A stretch of 64,000 bases of DNA. Source: Bacteroidota bacterium. Lineage in GTDB: Bacteria > Bacteroidota > Bacteroidia > Flavobacteriales > Weeksellaceae. The stretch's first letter is position 1, and each line of letters starts with the position of its first letter. Below are positions 41,901 through 50,257 of the stretch, piece by piece. The stretch is taken from assembly GCA_023423715.1 (NCBI GenBank), contig JAFAFC010000021.1:31178-95177 (forward strand). The letters run 5' to 3'. Below the pieces are notes generated by a model. It searched no databases. It was not told the origin of the DNA and saw nothing but the letters and a program-made list of their open reading frames with translations. Position numbers and translations under genes: made by a program.

Positions 41901-44056
41901 GAAACGCCAGTTGCAGGATCTGTATAAGAACCTGTTATCGCCTTTATTCCTCCATTTGCAACGCCAGGCGCTAACCAATTGTGCTGATCGTACTCAAGAG
42001 TTAAGGTTGCGGACGCAACTTTTGGATCGATTAAAGTTAATCGATATGCCATAACTCCCTTATCTCCATTCAGATAATTGTTAAGTTCACCTCCTGGAAT
42101 ATTACTCTCAACTGCAAGTGTTGTACCCGCAGCATTTGTATATCCAAAAGTTTGTCTTTTCATATCAAAACTATCAATGTTCAAGCCTTGAGATGTCCCA
42201 CATCCTAGTGAGAAATTTGGAGATGTGCTACATCCTAATTCTGGAATATACACATTGGTAGCATCTCGAAATAATGCTGCAGAAAACTTCACATTATAAA
42301 CACCATTACTATTACAACTTCCATCTACTTTTAATGGTACAGTTAATTTTCCTGTAATTGCTAAGTTTGCTGCACCTTGGTTAGAAGCAGTAGGTTTTAG
42401 GTCATAATAGTAAATATGATTTTGAGGATCACTTACTGAGGAATTGTAGGTAAGAGCATACTTTGACGTATCCGAATACGTTGGCGTTATTGCCGTATTT
42501 GGAATAACTCCAGAAGGCAAAACGACTTTCACTCTCCAAAATGCATTTCGAGCATTTATATTAAACCCTGTGCCAGAGGAAATCGTGGTTGCATTCGCTC
42601 CAAAAGAGTAGGTTGCTGAAAAGGTATTATTTGTAACGGCGTCAAAGTTCACATTTCCATTGGGAGCAATAATATCTGATGATTGGTTAATAACCCCCAT
42701 CGTAAAAGGTGTATTTGTTCCTAAAGCACTATTCGCTTCGTTGAATGATTTATCTACCCCACAAGAATTGAAGTTTATCAATCTCCATTTTACCGCATCA
42801 ACACCACTAGTCCCTGCTCCGTTATAATATCCTGGCTTACACGCTTCATTCATGGTTGTCATCAATTGTTCAAGCATCGCCGTGATATTCACCGATTTTC
42901 CAGCTGGTAAATCGTTAAAATACCCATCTCCATCCAAGTCTTCTAAACCAACTCCAGCACCATCAGGGTCTGTAGTAAAATTAAATTGGGCTACATCATT
43001 AGCATCATCAGACATAGAGTTCCCATTTACTTTAAAATTAAAGAAGTTTAAGTATGCTTTCTTTAGTGGTGTATCACCATTTGTGGCAAAACCAAATTGA
43101 ATTTTTATTTTCAATGCGGGACCAGTCCCTGTGTTGGTTAGCGTGTAGTTAGCCGTATCCGCTTCACTGGTTAAGAACCCTGGCCAAGGTTGCTTGGTTT
43201 GGGTCATTGTTAGTTTTGGATCTCCTAACACGGTTCCTGTTAAACCGACAGATGATGTATTTCCTGTTTGACATGCTGTTGTTGTACCGCATCCGTAACC
43301 TGCCTTAAAACTTATTGTTTCTCCTGTCGTACAACTCAAAAGTTTAACCGAAATTTTGTTCGAATAAACTTCATTTTCTTCAAAACGGGTATTTTTATTC
43401 CCAATGGTTGCGATTTGCGCACCAGTAAGCTCTAAAACATCCGTTTGTGAAGTTCCGGAAGGTGTCCCCAATGTTAACACACCTACAGGAGATGTTATAG
43501 ATACATTCGTGCTATGGGTAATGTATATTTTGATATTATTACTATACGTGTTTGCACTTTGTCTTACGTTATATGTATAATCTTGCGAATCAAGCACTTT
43601 AATCGTAGCACTCGTTGGAGAAACGGTTGTTACTTCAAGAAGTGAGTATTGTACATTCGGTAAAGCCACGTCTTTTGTTAAAGCTCCGGTTTTGTATGTA
43701 ACTGTTCCAGAATTAATCGTTGGGCTACACGGAACATTCACGGTATAGGCTATGGTTGTTAAATCTGAAGCTGACGTAAGTGCACTAGTCAAAGTAAAAT
43801 CAACTCCCGTTGCCGTTGGCGTTGCTGTAACGTTACCAGAAACCAATGTGTTAAATTTAACTCCGTCGGGTAATGTTGTAGAGATAACCGTTCCAGAAGG
43901 AAGCGGTCCATAAACATTAAACTTGAACGTCCCAGGATCACCACATGCAACCAAATTGACGGGCATGTCTCCTGAATTTATCGTTATATTTTGAGCATTA
44001 ATCTTATAAATGCTCAATAGCATCATAAGAAAAACTAAAAAATATTTATTTTTCAT
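38954..44056 (-). CDS. Giant secreted surface protein (1700 aa)
   Basis: Signal peptide (KYFLVFLMMLLSIYKINAQ) followed by about 1680 residues rich in Thr, Ser, Asn and Gly, built of beta-sandwich repeats resembling DUF11 / conserved-repeat domains (LTNTGTGPALKIKIQFGF, WPLTITNTSTSAISNFWIAIE in part, LTVPLKVDGSCNSNGVYNVKFSA in part). Many cysteines appear in spaced pairs. The tail carries GMMVYDTVDNCLKVYTTKDKG and ends in a tryptophan-cysteine region. No type A or B T9SS sorting domain was recognised. Likely an adhesin or fibre protein. Confidence 0.8.
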   Translation of the reverse strand: MKNKYFLVFLMMLLSIYKINAQNITINSGDMPVNLVACGDPGTFKFNVYGPLPSGTVISTTLPDGVKFNTLVSGNVTATPTATGVDFTLTSALTSASDLTTIAYTVNVPCSPTINSGTVTYKTGALTKDVALPNVQYSLLEVTTVSPTSATIKVLDSQDYTYNVRQSANTYSNNIKIYITHSTNVSITSPVGVLTLGTPSGTSQTDVLELTGAQIATIGNKNTRFEENEVYSNKISVKLLSCTTGETISFKAGYGCGTTTACQTGNTSSVGLTGTVLGDPKLTMTQTKQPWPGFLTSEADTANYTLTNTGTGPALKIKIQFGFATNGDTPLKKAYLNFFNFKVNGNSMSDDANDVAQFNFTTDPDGAGVGLEDLDGDGYFNDLPAGKSVNITAMLEQLMTTMNEACKPGYYNGAGTSGVDAVKWRLINFNSCGVDKSFNEANSALGTNTPFTMGVINQSSDIIAPNGNVNFDAVTNNTFSATYSFGANATTISSGTGFNINARNAFWRVKVVLPSGVIPNTAITPTYSDTSKYALTYNSSVSDPQNHIYYYDLKPTASNQGAANLAITGKLTVPLKVDGSCNSNGVYNVKFSAALFRDATNVYIPELGCSTSPNFSLGCGTSQGLNIDSFDMKRQTFGYTNAAGTTLAVESNIPGGELNNYLNGDKGVMAYRLTLIDPKVASATLTLEYDQHNWLAPGVANGGIKAITGSYTDPATGVSTPFTIPAASANTYYTYNASYTGSDGKAKTSYVFDIMKLFETGGPLAGITRAANAKISFNPQFVVNQDLYSLNANTAIDSNTGYVLTGINTYPTVTLGSNTIVGGNKADKATIFSYYVENSITGPSTIIAAQCTESSFSFQLEFSRNSSKVGNLFPTEYRYNQKIDRVEVLVPAGITLVKGQTTQSIPGGTSIKISDPVVTYGFDIDGKPNPIGLFDKYTFINDGTWLRQRATNNFDFSSFNFRFTVNNFYRTYQQTQSQFRIWPNVATGQFSLNFDTPRTITGSAGTIGVSTTNISLLNYVVTSAAPNHTTATNTASWPLTITNTSTSAISNFWIAIEVPHNNITPTLWDGATQISMESYGTGKYWAKVGSVPVGAKTFTIKSNSFTVCGTDSFKVKTSFECSGYPTDPTTGFESQGKRPLWTAPDVDMSITTQNPALTIESSVNSSGNQSFSICAPIDETLKVTNGANGYAYKIEPTLSFPTGMQFEAGSFKVNYNGVDYAISDPTLVSGNTFKVNIYSNTSIPFVTSGLPGTSNSVDPKSFILKYQVATVCYTGGVGNYISGSKIGYTIPYQSGCQAQMTALKLDSQPIELGGGIQGKTYANSLITLENPNNIGNHQINDGEEMRITVINQGDPVSSLETIKVFVDPAYDYQPNSYSLQAGNNYSGMPAVNEPTSVIDGTGKRQIIWTIPKGYSNASGANTIQFNFKLKVVNPSALSCAATNEVVMNTFIGTTLTCAINGNSCELEYPTGTNQKVTLKAFKPSITATVANSSFTNVGGSTNYTINYTITDTDATYDVKSQLKLMLYNDANNNGIVDSGEQLLDTQYTTASVAPSATSSGTMVGFYAGSAQNYVLVIDSNPTISDICSPVSIPVKSYCYKPGATTGTALDTKHGITALGRAGSTGDNWPMVRKGAWTALEAKTKGFVVNRLTTAQIIALAQPVEGMMVYDTVDNCLKVYTTKDKGATFGWYCMVQQTCPN

Positions 44057-44143
44057 TATCTATTTGTATTTAAATTGTATGTTTTTGAAATAAGAATTTT
44101 CCTAAATCTTATATCGAGTCAGATTGACTCTTTGAATTTGATA

Positions 44144-44710
44144 TTAGATCAAAAATGGTGGTGGCCTCACGGAAAACTCGTACAAGAATTTTTGCGAAAA
44201 GTTACTATCCACTAGAGTTCCAAAAAGAACTTTCGGTTCTTCAATGCGATTTTTTACGGCATAGTAAAATGTCCGCTTCCATAGCACAATTACATGTACA
44301 TCTGGCAGTAAACTTGTAACGCGCGAAGATGACCCTTGCGTGAAATTAGAGCTGAAAGGAGTTGAAAAATTAGTCCGAATAAAAGCATCTTGTTGAAGCT
44401 TTTTCTTTTCCGATGTTTTGACAATTTCCTTTGTGATTTTCTCTCGAGTCCGAACCTCAACAACCCTAGGATTGTTTTTGAACTTTTTCTCATTTGGTAC
44501 TTTGACGATCTTAGAATTCGTAAGTAAATTTTGGTTACTTACCACGGCATCACCATAAACGTAAATCTCAGCTATTTGCTGGTTTGTCGTTGATGAATCT
44601 TCAACTGAATGAGTAGCAAAGACAGAAATATTGAAAAGAATAAACAGCGTAGCGAGTAACTTTCGGTAAAAAGTCACCATCACTACATGATATCTGCGGT
44701 TAATTCTCAT
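44144..44710 (-). CDS. Small exported protein in the giant-surface-protein operon
   Basis: Up to 188 residues; the start may be 44710 or the internal ATG at 44680, which directly precedes the signal peptide (FYRKLLATLFILFNISVFA). The mature protein is basic, with EIYVYGDAVVSNQNLL, RTREKITKEIVKTSEKKK and an aromatic C-terminus (WKRTFYYAVKNRIEEP, FSVRPPPFLI). I do not recognise it. It lies 87 bases upstream of the giant gene, in the same operon. Confidence 0.6.
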   Translation of the reverse strand: MRINRRYHVVMVTFYRKLLATLFILFNISVFATHSVEDSSTTNQQIAEIYVYGDAVVSNQNLLTNSKIVKVPNEKKFKNNPRVVEVRTREKITKEIVKTSEKKKLQQDAFIRTNFSTPFSSNFTQGSSSRVTSLLPDVHVIVLWKRTFYYAVKNRIEEPKVLFGTLVDSNFSQKFLYEFSVRPPPFLI

Positions 44711-44748
44711 AAATTTTCTATCAATAGCTTTTTATTTAATTTTTCTAA

Positions 44749-45081
44749 CTAGACTTTAAAGACCTTTTTCCAAGCCGAAATAGAATTTCGACTGACGTTA
44801 TAGATGCGCGCTAATTCAGAATTCGAACAATAGTTTCGTTTTTGATAATGTAAAATCAATAAAATCGTTTCCTTATCATAAGACCGAAACTTTCCATTCC
44901 CGTTCATCGCAGCCTCTTTTCCAAATACGAGCTTATTAAACTTTAAAACCTCAGAAACACTAAGCTCTTTCTCACTTGCCAGTTCTATTTCTGCAATCTT
45001 CTTATCCGGAAATTTCTCGGTCAAAATATCTTTGAAGATTTGCAAATAGTTCGGTTTACCCCCATTCTCCTTCATCTTCAT
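44749..45081 (-). CDS. Helix-turn-helix protein (transposase-derived type)
   Basis: 110 residues: N-terminal helical part (YLQIFKDILTEKFPDKK) and a C-terminal helix-turn-helix (YCSNSELARIYNVSRNSISAWKK), similar to orfA-like transposase DNA-binding domains. I recall such proteins as a recurring pair in Chryseobacterium. Its ATG overlaps the stop of the preceding HTH gene (ATGA). No transposase catalytic domain or inverted repeats are nearby, so a regulator is more likely than an active element. Confidence 0.72.
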   Translation of the reverse strand: MKMKENGGKPNYLQIFKDILTEKFPDKKIAEIELASEKELSVSEVLKFNKLVFGKEAAMNGNGKFRSYDKETILLILHYQKRNYCSNSELARIYNVSRNSISAWKKVFKV

Positions 45082-45518
45082 CGTACATGATTTGGTTGTT
45101 CAACTACGTGATCGTATTTTGATATCCACTTGTAAAGAGTCGTTTTTGGAATATTATAGCGCTCCATTACGGCAGTTTTAGACATTTTTTCTGTTCGTAA
45201 CTGTTCAAGTATAAATTGAATAATTTCTTGCGTATAAATGTTCTTTCGGAAAACAGGAAGCTTGGGCTTATCTGTTTTCTTTTTTGCAGAAAGTGGTGCG
45301 TATAAAATAAGGTGCTGACTGTAGCAGCGGAAGAAATCGTAATCCAAAATTTTGGATATTTTCAAAAGTGTATCCGTTTCAATTGAGGGATTGGCTAAAA
45401 TCGACTGAAGTTGATTTTCAGAAATGCGTAATGCGGTACATAAGTGCGAAGTTTCAATACCTACCTCCGCAATACGTTCTTTTATAAGATCTCCTATATG
45501 TATCTCTTTAAATAGCAT
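45078..45518 (-). CDS. Dual helix-turn-helix protein (transposase-derived type)
   Basis: 146 residues from the ATG at 45518 (MLFKEIHIGDLIKERI, the usual start of this family; the frame to 45551 is longer by 11). N-terminal XRE-like HTH (ISENQLQSILANPSIETDTLLKI in part), then FFRCYSQHLILYAPLS, then a second HTH (MSKTAVMERYNIPKTTLYKWISKY). First gene of the leftward operon that ends with the giant surface protein; a role in controlling that operon is an inference. Confidence 0.72.
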   Translation of the reverse strand: MLFKEIHIGDLIKERIAEVGIETSHLCTALRISENQLQSILANPSIETDTLLKISKILDYDFFRCYSQHLILYAPLSAKKKTDKPKLPVFRKNIYTQEIIQFILEQLRTEKMSKTAVMERYNIPKTTLYKWISKYDHVVEQPNHVR

Positions 45519-45551
45519 TTCTCCGCAAAATTTGTGTTTGTTTTGCAGCAA

Positions 45552-45762
45552 AAGTATATATAGAGATTGGGAATTTTTACTTGAAACATAGTGAAAGAAA
45601 GAAAATAAGGAAACCTATTTTCTTATTAAATAATTGAAAATCAGAACACTTATTTTGTAAAACAGTAAATTGGTGAGAAAATTAGATTAATCGAAATATG
45701 GTTTATTTTATTTTTGAATTTTCGAGTAAAAATGAAAAAGAAGGTAAAAAAATAGGACAAAA
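45552..45762. other. AT-rich promoter region of the surface operon
   Basis: No coding frame, tRNA or clear operator seen. It must hold the promoter of the leftward HTH/surface operon. A GGAAACCTATTTTCTTATT stretch is visible but has no recognised function. Confidence 0.4.
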
Positions 45763-45800
45763 AAATCCTCTACAACTAAGGTTGATGGAGGATTTTTATT
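45763..45800. terminator. Terminator after the ankyrin gene
   Basis: AAAAATCCTC / GAGGATTTTT around CTAAGGTTGATG, with T runs on both sides; downstream of the leftward ankyrin gene at 45818. Confidence 0.7.
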
Positions 45801-45817
45801 TTTTATGCAATTTGAAT

Positions 45818-46246
45818 CTATTTTAGCAGTTCGATGATTGCCGTATTATTCTCACGTACTGCATAATCCAAAGCTTTGTTTCCTTTAGGATTTAACACAT
45901 CTTTTTTTGCACCAGCTTTTAGAAGTTCTTTTACCATGTCTAATTTACCATACTGAGCGGCGTACATTAGCGGTGTTTTGTCTTCACAGGACTTTTCGAT
46001 GTCAGATTTCGAATCAATTAAATATTGAAAAACCTTTATTCTATCCGTCTTTATTGCAATTACAATGGGAGAATACGTTTTTTTGTTAACCAAGAAACAT
46101 TGATTATGCTTTTCAGCAAATGCCGTCTTAAACTTTTCTACATCATCATATTTGAATGCGTAAACTTGATCCGCATTTAATTCTTGAGCACTAAATAAGC
46201 CCATAGACCCAAGCAAAACTAAAAGTCCAAATCGTACATTTATCAT
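45818..46246 (-). CDS. Exported ankyrin-repeat protein
   Basis: 142 residues with a signal peptide (VRFGLLVLLGSMGLFSAQ) and about three ankyrin repeats (TYSPIVIAIKTDRIKVFQYLI in part, CEDKTPLMYAAQYGKLDMVK, NPKGNKALDYAVRENNTAIIEL). Probably periplasmic. It starts 12 bases after the XRE gene's stop and may be the third gene of the DUF2975-XRE operon. Confidence 0.8.
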   Translation of the reverse strand: MINVRFGLLVLLGSMGLFSAQELNADQVYAFKYDDVEKFKTAFAEKHNQCFLVNKKTYSPIVIAIKTDRIKVFQYLIDSKSDIEKSCEDKTPLMYAAQYGKLDMVKELLKAGAKKDVLNPKGNKALDYAVRENNTAIIELLK

Positions 46247-46258
46247 CGTTTTTTTATT

Positions 46259-46462
46259 TTAAGGTTGATATTCTAATAAATCTGCAGGTTGACAATCGAG
46301 TGCTTTACACAAAGCCTCTAAGGTTGATATTTTCAAAGCCTTGGCTTTTCCTGTTTTAAGAATGGAAAGATTTGCTTGTGTAATTCCAATTTTATCGGCG
46401 AGTTCTTGAGACTGCATTTTTCGTTTCGCCAGCATTACATCGATATTAAAAACTATAGCCAT
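46259..46462 (-). CDS. XRE-family regulator (YozG type)
   Basis: 67 residues, essentially one HTH: LAKRKMQSQELADKIGITQANLSILKTG in two parts, then ALCKALDCQPADLLEYQP. This short type is typically encoded next to a DUF2975 membrane protein, as here (2-base gap). A 17-bp perfect palindrome upstream of the operon is a likely binding site. Confidence 0.88.
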   Translation of the reverse strand: MAIVFNIDVMLAKRKMQSQELADKIGITQANLSILKTGKAKALKISTLEALCKALDCQPADLLEYQP

Positions 46463-46464
46463 AC

Positions 46465-47028
46465 TTATATTGTTAAATCGGTTTGTTCTTGTAATACGAT
46501 TCCTTTTTTGATAATATCTTGGTATAACAAAACCAGAATAATCACAAATACATGCAGAAAAATTAGAATCAATCCATCATCTAGTAAATTTATAGCTGAA
46601 CCTGAACTAATAGCTTTATAAATAGCGTACGCTATCAAAAGAATAATGGGTATAATATTAATCCATAGAAAACGCTTTGCAGCCTTTAAATTGGATGTAG
46701 AAAATGAATTATTTGAAGAAAAAATTGCAAAGAATCGCGTCATCAAATAAAAATAGAAGGTGTAAAAAGCAAAGAACAAAATCATGGACGCCATCTGATA
46801 CAAATTAGGAGGAAAAGAAACTCCGAGATCAACAAATGGGATTTTCATACTAATTACTTCTTGACCAGAACCCGTGTGTCCAATATTCAAGAAATCAAAT
46901 TGAAACCATCCTTGTTCCTGAATTAGATAACAAATTGCTCCAAAAACGATGTACAAAAACAGCAAAAGACTGAGTATAAAACTTAGTTTGGCAAAACCAT
47001 AAATAATTTTAGGGAACGTTAATTTCAT
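46465..47028 (-). CDS. DUF2975 membrane protein
   Basis: 187 residues with four predicted membrane helices (LSFILSLLLFLYIVFGAICYL, MASMILFFAFYTFYFYLMTRF split, FLWINIIPIILLIAYAIY, GLILIFLHVFVIILVLLY). The pairing with a short XRE regulator is the standard DUF2975 context. Function unknown; possibly modulates the regulator. Confidence 0.82.
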   Translation of the reverse strand: MKLTFPKIIYGFAKLSFILSLLLFLYIVFGAICYLIQEQGWFQFDFLNIGHTGSGQEVISMKIPFVDLGVSFPPNLYQMASMILFFAFYTFYFYLMTRFFAIFSSNNSFSTSNLKAAKRFLWINIIPIILLIAYAIYKAISSGSAINLLDDGLILIFLHVFVIILVLLYQDIIKKGIVLQEQTDLTI

Positions 47029-47064
47029 AATTACAATATTTTATTATTGCAATTTTATATATTT

Positions 47065-47081
47065 TTATCGTAATACGATAA
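47065..47081 (-). promoter_or_regulatory. Palindromic operator of the DUF2975-XRE operon
   Basis: TTATCGTA-A-TACGATAA is a perfect 17-bp palindrome 36 bases upstream of the DUF2975 ATG. Read leftward, a -7-like TAAAATTG follows, so the palindrome sits near the -33 position. Binding by the encoded XRE protein is inferred. Confidence 0.65.
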
Positions 47082-47158
47082 TTTTTAGAAAATAAATATT
47101 AAAAAAATTATTTAACTATGTGAAAATCAGCAAGAAAAATTTAAGGCAAAGACAAAAT

Positions 47159-47806
47159 CTAATTATACATCCAAAAAAGAACTGGTTTTTTAGATTTTTG
47201 AAGCATTGGATCTAATGTTTTTAAGGCGTTGTTCGAAACAGTAGGACAACCCCAACCTTCTGGCGAACCTTTTGGATAGACTTCGGAGTCGCTCATCAAA
47301 TTCCAAGAATGGAAGACAATAAAACGCGGTAACGCATTCGAATTGGTTTCTTCTAAGCCGTGCATGAGATATTTTACACCAATTCCCCACTCGCTTGTTC
47401 CACGAGCTCCTAATTTATATTTCCCCAAAGACGAAAGATGACTTCCATCTACATTAGAAAAACTAGGTTTTTCTTTGGTATCGTCTGAACTCCATGAGGC
47501 AGAGCCACATCCGTGACCAACTAAAAATTGATGCGAAATTTCTTGCTTCTTAAAATCCCAAATGAAAAAACGATTGACTCCCGAATGCAAGCTCATATCG
47601 ACCAAAATACAGAATTCTGTATTGTATTTCTTGGCTTCTACAAACTTTAACGCTTCGTCCGCTTTTGACTTCAACTTCTCAAGATTAACCTTCGGCTTTT
47701 CCACATTCGCTTCCACTTCATGTAAAGAAGATGAGTTTCGAGTCAAACTCGGCTCTTTCTGACATTGAATTAAAGTAAAAACGAATAGGAAGAGGAAATT
47801 TCTCAT
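47159..47806 (-). CDS. Murein L,D-transpeptidase-like lipoprotein
   Basis: 215 residues with a lipoprotein signal (FLFLFVFTLIQC, Cys near residue 15). The catalytic-type block is FHSWNLMSDSEVYPKGSPEG in part, followed by GWGCPTVSN, giving the His and Cys of the murein L,D-transpeptidase fold. Other blocks: LVDMSLHSGVNRFFIWD and GHGCGSASWSSDD. Acts on the periplasmic side. Its ATG overlaps the upstream DUF2459 gene. Confidence 0.85.
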   Translation of the reverse strand: MRNFLFLFVFTLIQCQKEPSLTRNSSSLHEVEANVEKPKVNLEKLKSKADEALKFVEAKKYNTEFCILVDMSLHSGVNRFFIWDFKKQEISHQFLVGHGCGSASWSSDDTKEKPSFSNVDGSHLSSLGKYKLGARGTSEWGIGVKYLMHGLEETNSNALPRFIVFHSWNLMSDSEVYPKGSPEGWGCPTVSNNALKTLDPMLQKSKKPVLFWMYN

Positions 47807-48498
47807 TTTTTATAATGTTGAAAAATTCCGAAATCGGTTGGTGTCCAAAGTGCTGCTTTTTGTCCAGCCGCTTTCAGACCATTATTCGCCCACGTATTGC
47901 AAGTATTAAGAAAACTGTAGCTACTTTTCGCATCATAAAATGCGTCATCATTTCCATAAACCGCATTGGTTGGAATCAAAATCACTTTTCCAGCAGAATC
48001 ACGATCGAATTTATCTTGAATAAACTTTACCAATCGTTTGTATTGCGCATCGGTAACAGAAATCTTCACACAATCTTCGCCTTCTTTCATTTGATTGTAA
48101 AACGTGCAATGCATCGCCGATTCACTCATCCAAAACGCTGCTTTTACGGCTGTTGAAAACTTTAAATCTGCCCAAGTAGGCGTATCCAAATAAAAGCCTT
48201 TGTCTCCCCAACCTACAGAAAGATAGTTGAAATCCGTATGCTTTGATTTGGTGTTTTCGAATGGGATTTCTTGACGCCAATCGTAAATATCATTGACCAC
48301 CGGAACAACTAAATCCGTATGAACTCCATTTGTTAGAATATAAATATCGACTGTTTTGGGATCGTTCGTTTTCTCTGCAGAAACAGGAATATACGGCAGT
48401 AAATACCCGAAAAGCGCATAAACCAAAACAATTCCAAGAATTATTCCTACGGCTTTTAGTATGTTTTTTAAAATTTTCTTCACGTGATTTTTTTTCAA
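47803..48498 (-). CDS. DUF2459 / TIGR02117-family protein
   Basis: 231 residues, one N-terminal membrane segment (IILGIVLVYALFGYLLPYIP) and an exported domain with DIYILTNGVHTDLVVPV, SVGWGDKGFYLDTPTWADL and TCNTWANNGLKAAGQKAAL, the last matching the family's C-x-W-x-N region. Function unknown. Four-base overlap with the L,D-transpeptidase-like gene suggests a joint cell-envelope role. Confidence 0.83.
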   Translation of the reverse strand: MKKNHVKKILKNILKAVGIILGIVLVYALFGYLLPYIPVSAEKTNDPKTVDIYILTNGVHTDLVVPVVNDIYDWRQEIPFENTKSKHTDFNYLSVGWGDKGFYLDTPTWADLKFSTAVKAAFWMSESAMHCTFYNQMKEGEDCVKISVTDAQYKRLVKFIQDKFDRDSAGKVILIPTNAVYGNDDAFYDAKSSYSFLNTCNTWANNGLKAAGQKAALWTPTDFGIFQHYKK

Positions 48499-48626
48499 AT
48501 ATAAGTTTTCATTAAGAATATTTCAATGATTATCGAGCTATATTAATAAATTAATACAAAATCATTTTCAATTTGGAAGAAACAAAAATTTTACTTAGAT
48601 TTAGTTACACCAAAAAACAAAATGAT

Positions 48627-48707
48627 ATGCACAAGAAAAGTAAATCTCAAAAAAGACTAAAAAACCGAGTGAAATTTCCGCCAAAAAGAGTTCAGAAAAA
48701 ACGCTAA
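48627..48707 (+). CDS. Possible 26-residue basic peptide
   Basis: A short frame, MHKKSKSQKRLKNRVK followed by FPPKRVQKKR, lies in the gap between DUF2459 and queG. Composition is that of a nucleic-acid-binding peptide, but the region is A-rich and could give such a frame by chance. No clear promoter or terminator was found. Kept at low confidence. Confidence 0.25.
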   Translation: MHKKSKSQKRLKNRVKFPPKRVQKKR

Positions 48708-48796
48708 AACTTCTTTTTCATTTCATTTTCATATCGCTTATTTCGTGTAAGCAAACCTTTCGACTCTCCATTTTTCTCCTTACCTACTAAGCGAGC

Positions 48797-49747
48797 TCAA
48801 TCATTTCCCCCTTTTTTCAAATCGCTTTCCAAGAACTTCATATTTCGCATCAAGCCTGCATACTTCGTCCTTTTTACGGGTGATTTTCTAAATATTTCTG
48901 AAAATAATTCTTGGGTAATATCTTTCCAATCTTCTTTTTTAAATGTTTTCAAAAAGGAATTCGGAGCAAATTTCGGTTGCTTATGTGGTGTTGAAAATCG
49001 ATTCCATGGACAAACATCCTGACAGATATCACAACCAAACATCCAATCCTCCATTTTATCTTCAAAATAACTTGGAATTCTGTCTTTCAACTCAATTGTC
49101 GCATACGAAATGCATTTACTTCCGTCGATAATTTTATCCGAAACAATCGCGTTTGTTGGACAGGCATCAATACATTTTCGACACGTACCGCAATGGTCGG
49201 TGGTTTGATGATCCGAAATTAAATCCAAATCGCAAATAATCTCCGCCAAAAAGAAAAACGAACCTTTTTGTTTGGAAATAATATTCGCATTCTTCCCCAT
49301 CCAGCCAATACCCGATTTTTTTGCCCAAGCGCGCTCCAAAACGGGAGCCGAATCAACAAAAATTCGAAATCCAAATTCGCCGATTTCCTCTTGCAATTCC
49401 GCAACTAAATCACGCAATATCGCTTTAATTACTTCATGATAATCTTCTCCATACGCATACTTCGAGATTTTAAAATCTTGTGCTAGCGTTTCTTCAGGAA
49501 AATAGTTGTACGCCAAAGAAATGACTGATTTACTTCCTTCAACAAGCAATCTCGGATCAAGACGTTTATCAAAATAATTCTCCATATAGCCCATCTCGCC
49601 ATGGAATTTATTGCGTAACCATTTCTCAAAATGCGGCGCTTCCTCTTCCAAAAAATCAGCTTTTGAAATTCCGCACGACGTGAAACCAAACTCAATAGCT
49701 TTGGTTTTAATTAATGTACTATGGATTTCTGCTAAGGAAGACTTCAT
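48797..49747 (-). CDS. queG: Epoxyqueuosine reductase
   Basis: Cobalamin- and Fe-S-dependent last step of queuosine synthesis on tRNA. 316 residues from the ATG at 49747 (KSSLAEIHSTLIKTKAIEFG). Blocks: FLEEEAPHFEKWLRNKFHGEMGYM in two parts, DSAPVLERAWAKKSGIGWMGKN in part, and two 4Fe-4S sites CGTCRKCIDACP and CDICQDVCPWN. The usual C-terminal HEAT region is short, as in other Bacteroidetes. Stands alone. Confidence 0.95.
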   Translation of the reverse strand: MKSSLAEIHSTLIKTKAIEFGFTSCGISKADFLEEEAPHFEKWLRNKFHGEMGYMENYFDKRLDPRLLVEGSKSVISLAYNYFPEETLAQDFKISKYAYGEDYHEVIKAILRDLVAELQEEIGEFGFRIFVDSAPVLERAWAKKSGIGWMGKNANIISKQKGSFFFLAEIICDLDLISDHQTTDHCGTCRKCIDACPTNAIVSDKIIDGSKCISYATIELKDRIPSYFEDKMEDWMFGCDICQDVCPWNRFSTPHKQPKFAPNSFLKTFKKEDWKDITQELFSEIFRKSPVKRTKYAGLMRNMKFLESDLKKGGND

Positions 49748-49847
49748 TTTCGTTTGCAAAACTAACATTATTTTATAAATTTGTTAGTCGGCTTTTCCAT
49801 GAAAAGTTGTGCTTTTTAAATTTAAAATATCAAAAAACCAGAACATT

Positions 49848-50135
49848 ATGTCATTAGAAGAAGTATTACAATCAGGAAATTATAAATTAATCGACGTTCG
49901 TGAGCCACTAGAATTGGATATGGATGGAAATATCCCAGGAGCAGAAAACATTCCCTTGGGGCAAGTTGAAGATCGAAAAGACGAAATTTTGGCTATTGAA
50001 GGTCCTGTGGTTCTTTTTTGTAGAAGTGGAAACCGAAGCGGAAAAGCATTGGATTTATTAACTGCTGAAGGCTTAAAAGACGGCTACAACGGTGGCGGAT
50101 GGGCCGAACTAAAAGAAAAAATTGAGGCTATCTAA
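49848..50135 (+). CDS. Rhodanese-like domain protein
   Basis: 95 residues from the ATG at 49848 (SLEEVLQSGNYKLIDVREPLE). A single rhodanese domain with active-site loop LFCRSGNRSGKAL, which has the catalytic cysteine. Small cytoplasmic sulfurtransferase of the GlpE or PspE type. Followed by a strong terminator; monocistronic. Confidence 0.9.
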   Translation: MSLEEVLQSGNYKLIDVREPLELDMDGNIPGAENIPLGQVEDRKDEILAIEGPVVLFCRSGNRSGKALDLLTAEGLKDGYNGGGWAELKEKIEAI

Positions 50136-50140
50136 AATAA

Positions 50141-50167
50141 AAAACTGCTCCTTTTGGGAGCAGTTTT
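50141..50167 (+). terminator. Terminator of the rhodanese gene
   Basis: AAAACTGCTCC (50141-50151) / GGAGCAGTTTT (50157-50167), perfect 11-bp stem. Confidence 0.85.
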
Positions 50168-50257
50168 CGTTTTCATTCATATTAACAAAAGATCCGAAGA
50201 CCTATTCTTTCAATTTTTGTAAATATAGGAAAGTACGCTAAAACGGCAAATTTTTCT

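Noticed and set aside
44749..45518. Insertion sequence based on the two HTH genes
   Set aside because: No DDE or other catalytic domain, no terminal inverted repeats and no target duplication were seen; the genes are cotranscribed with surface-protein genes.
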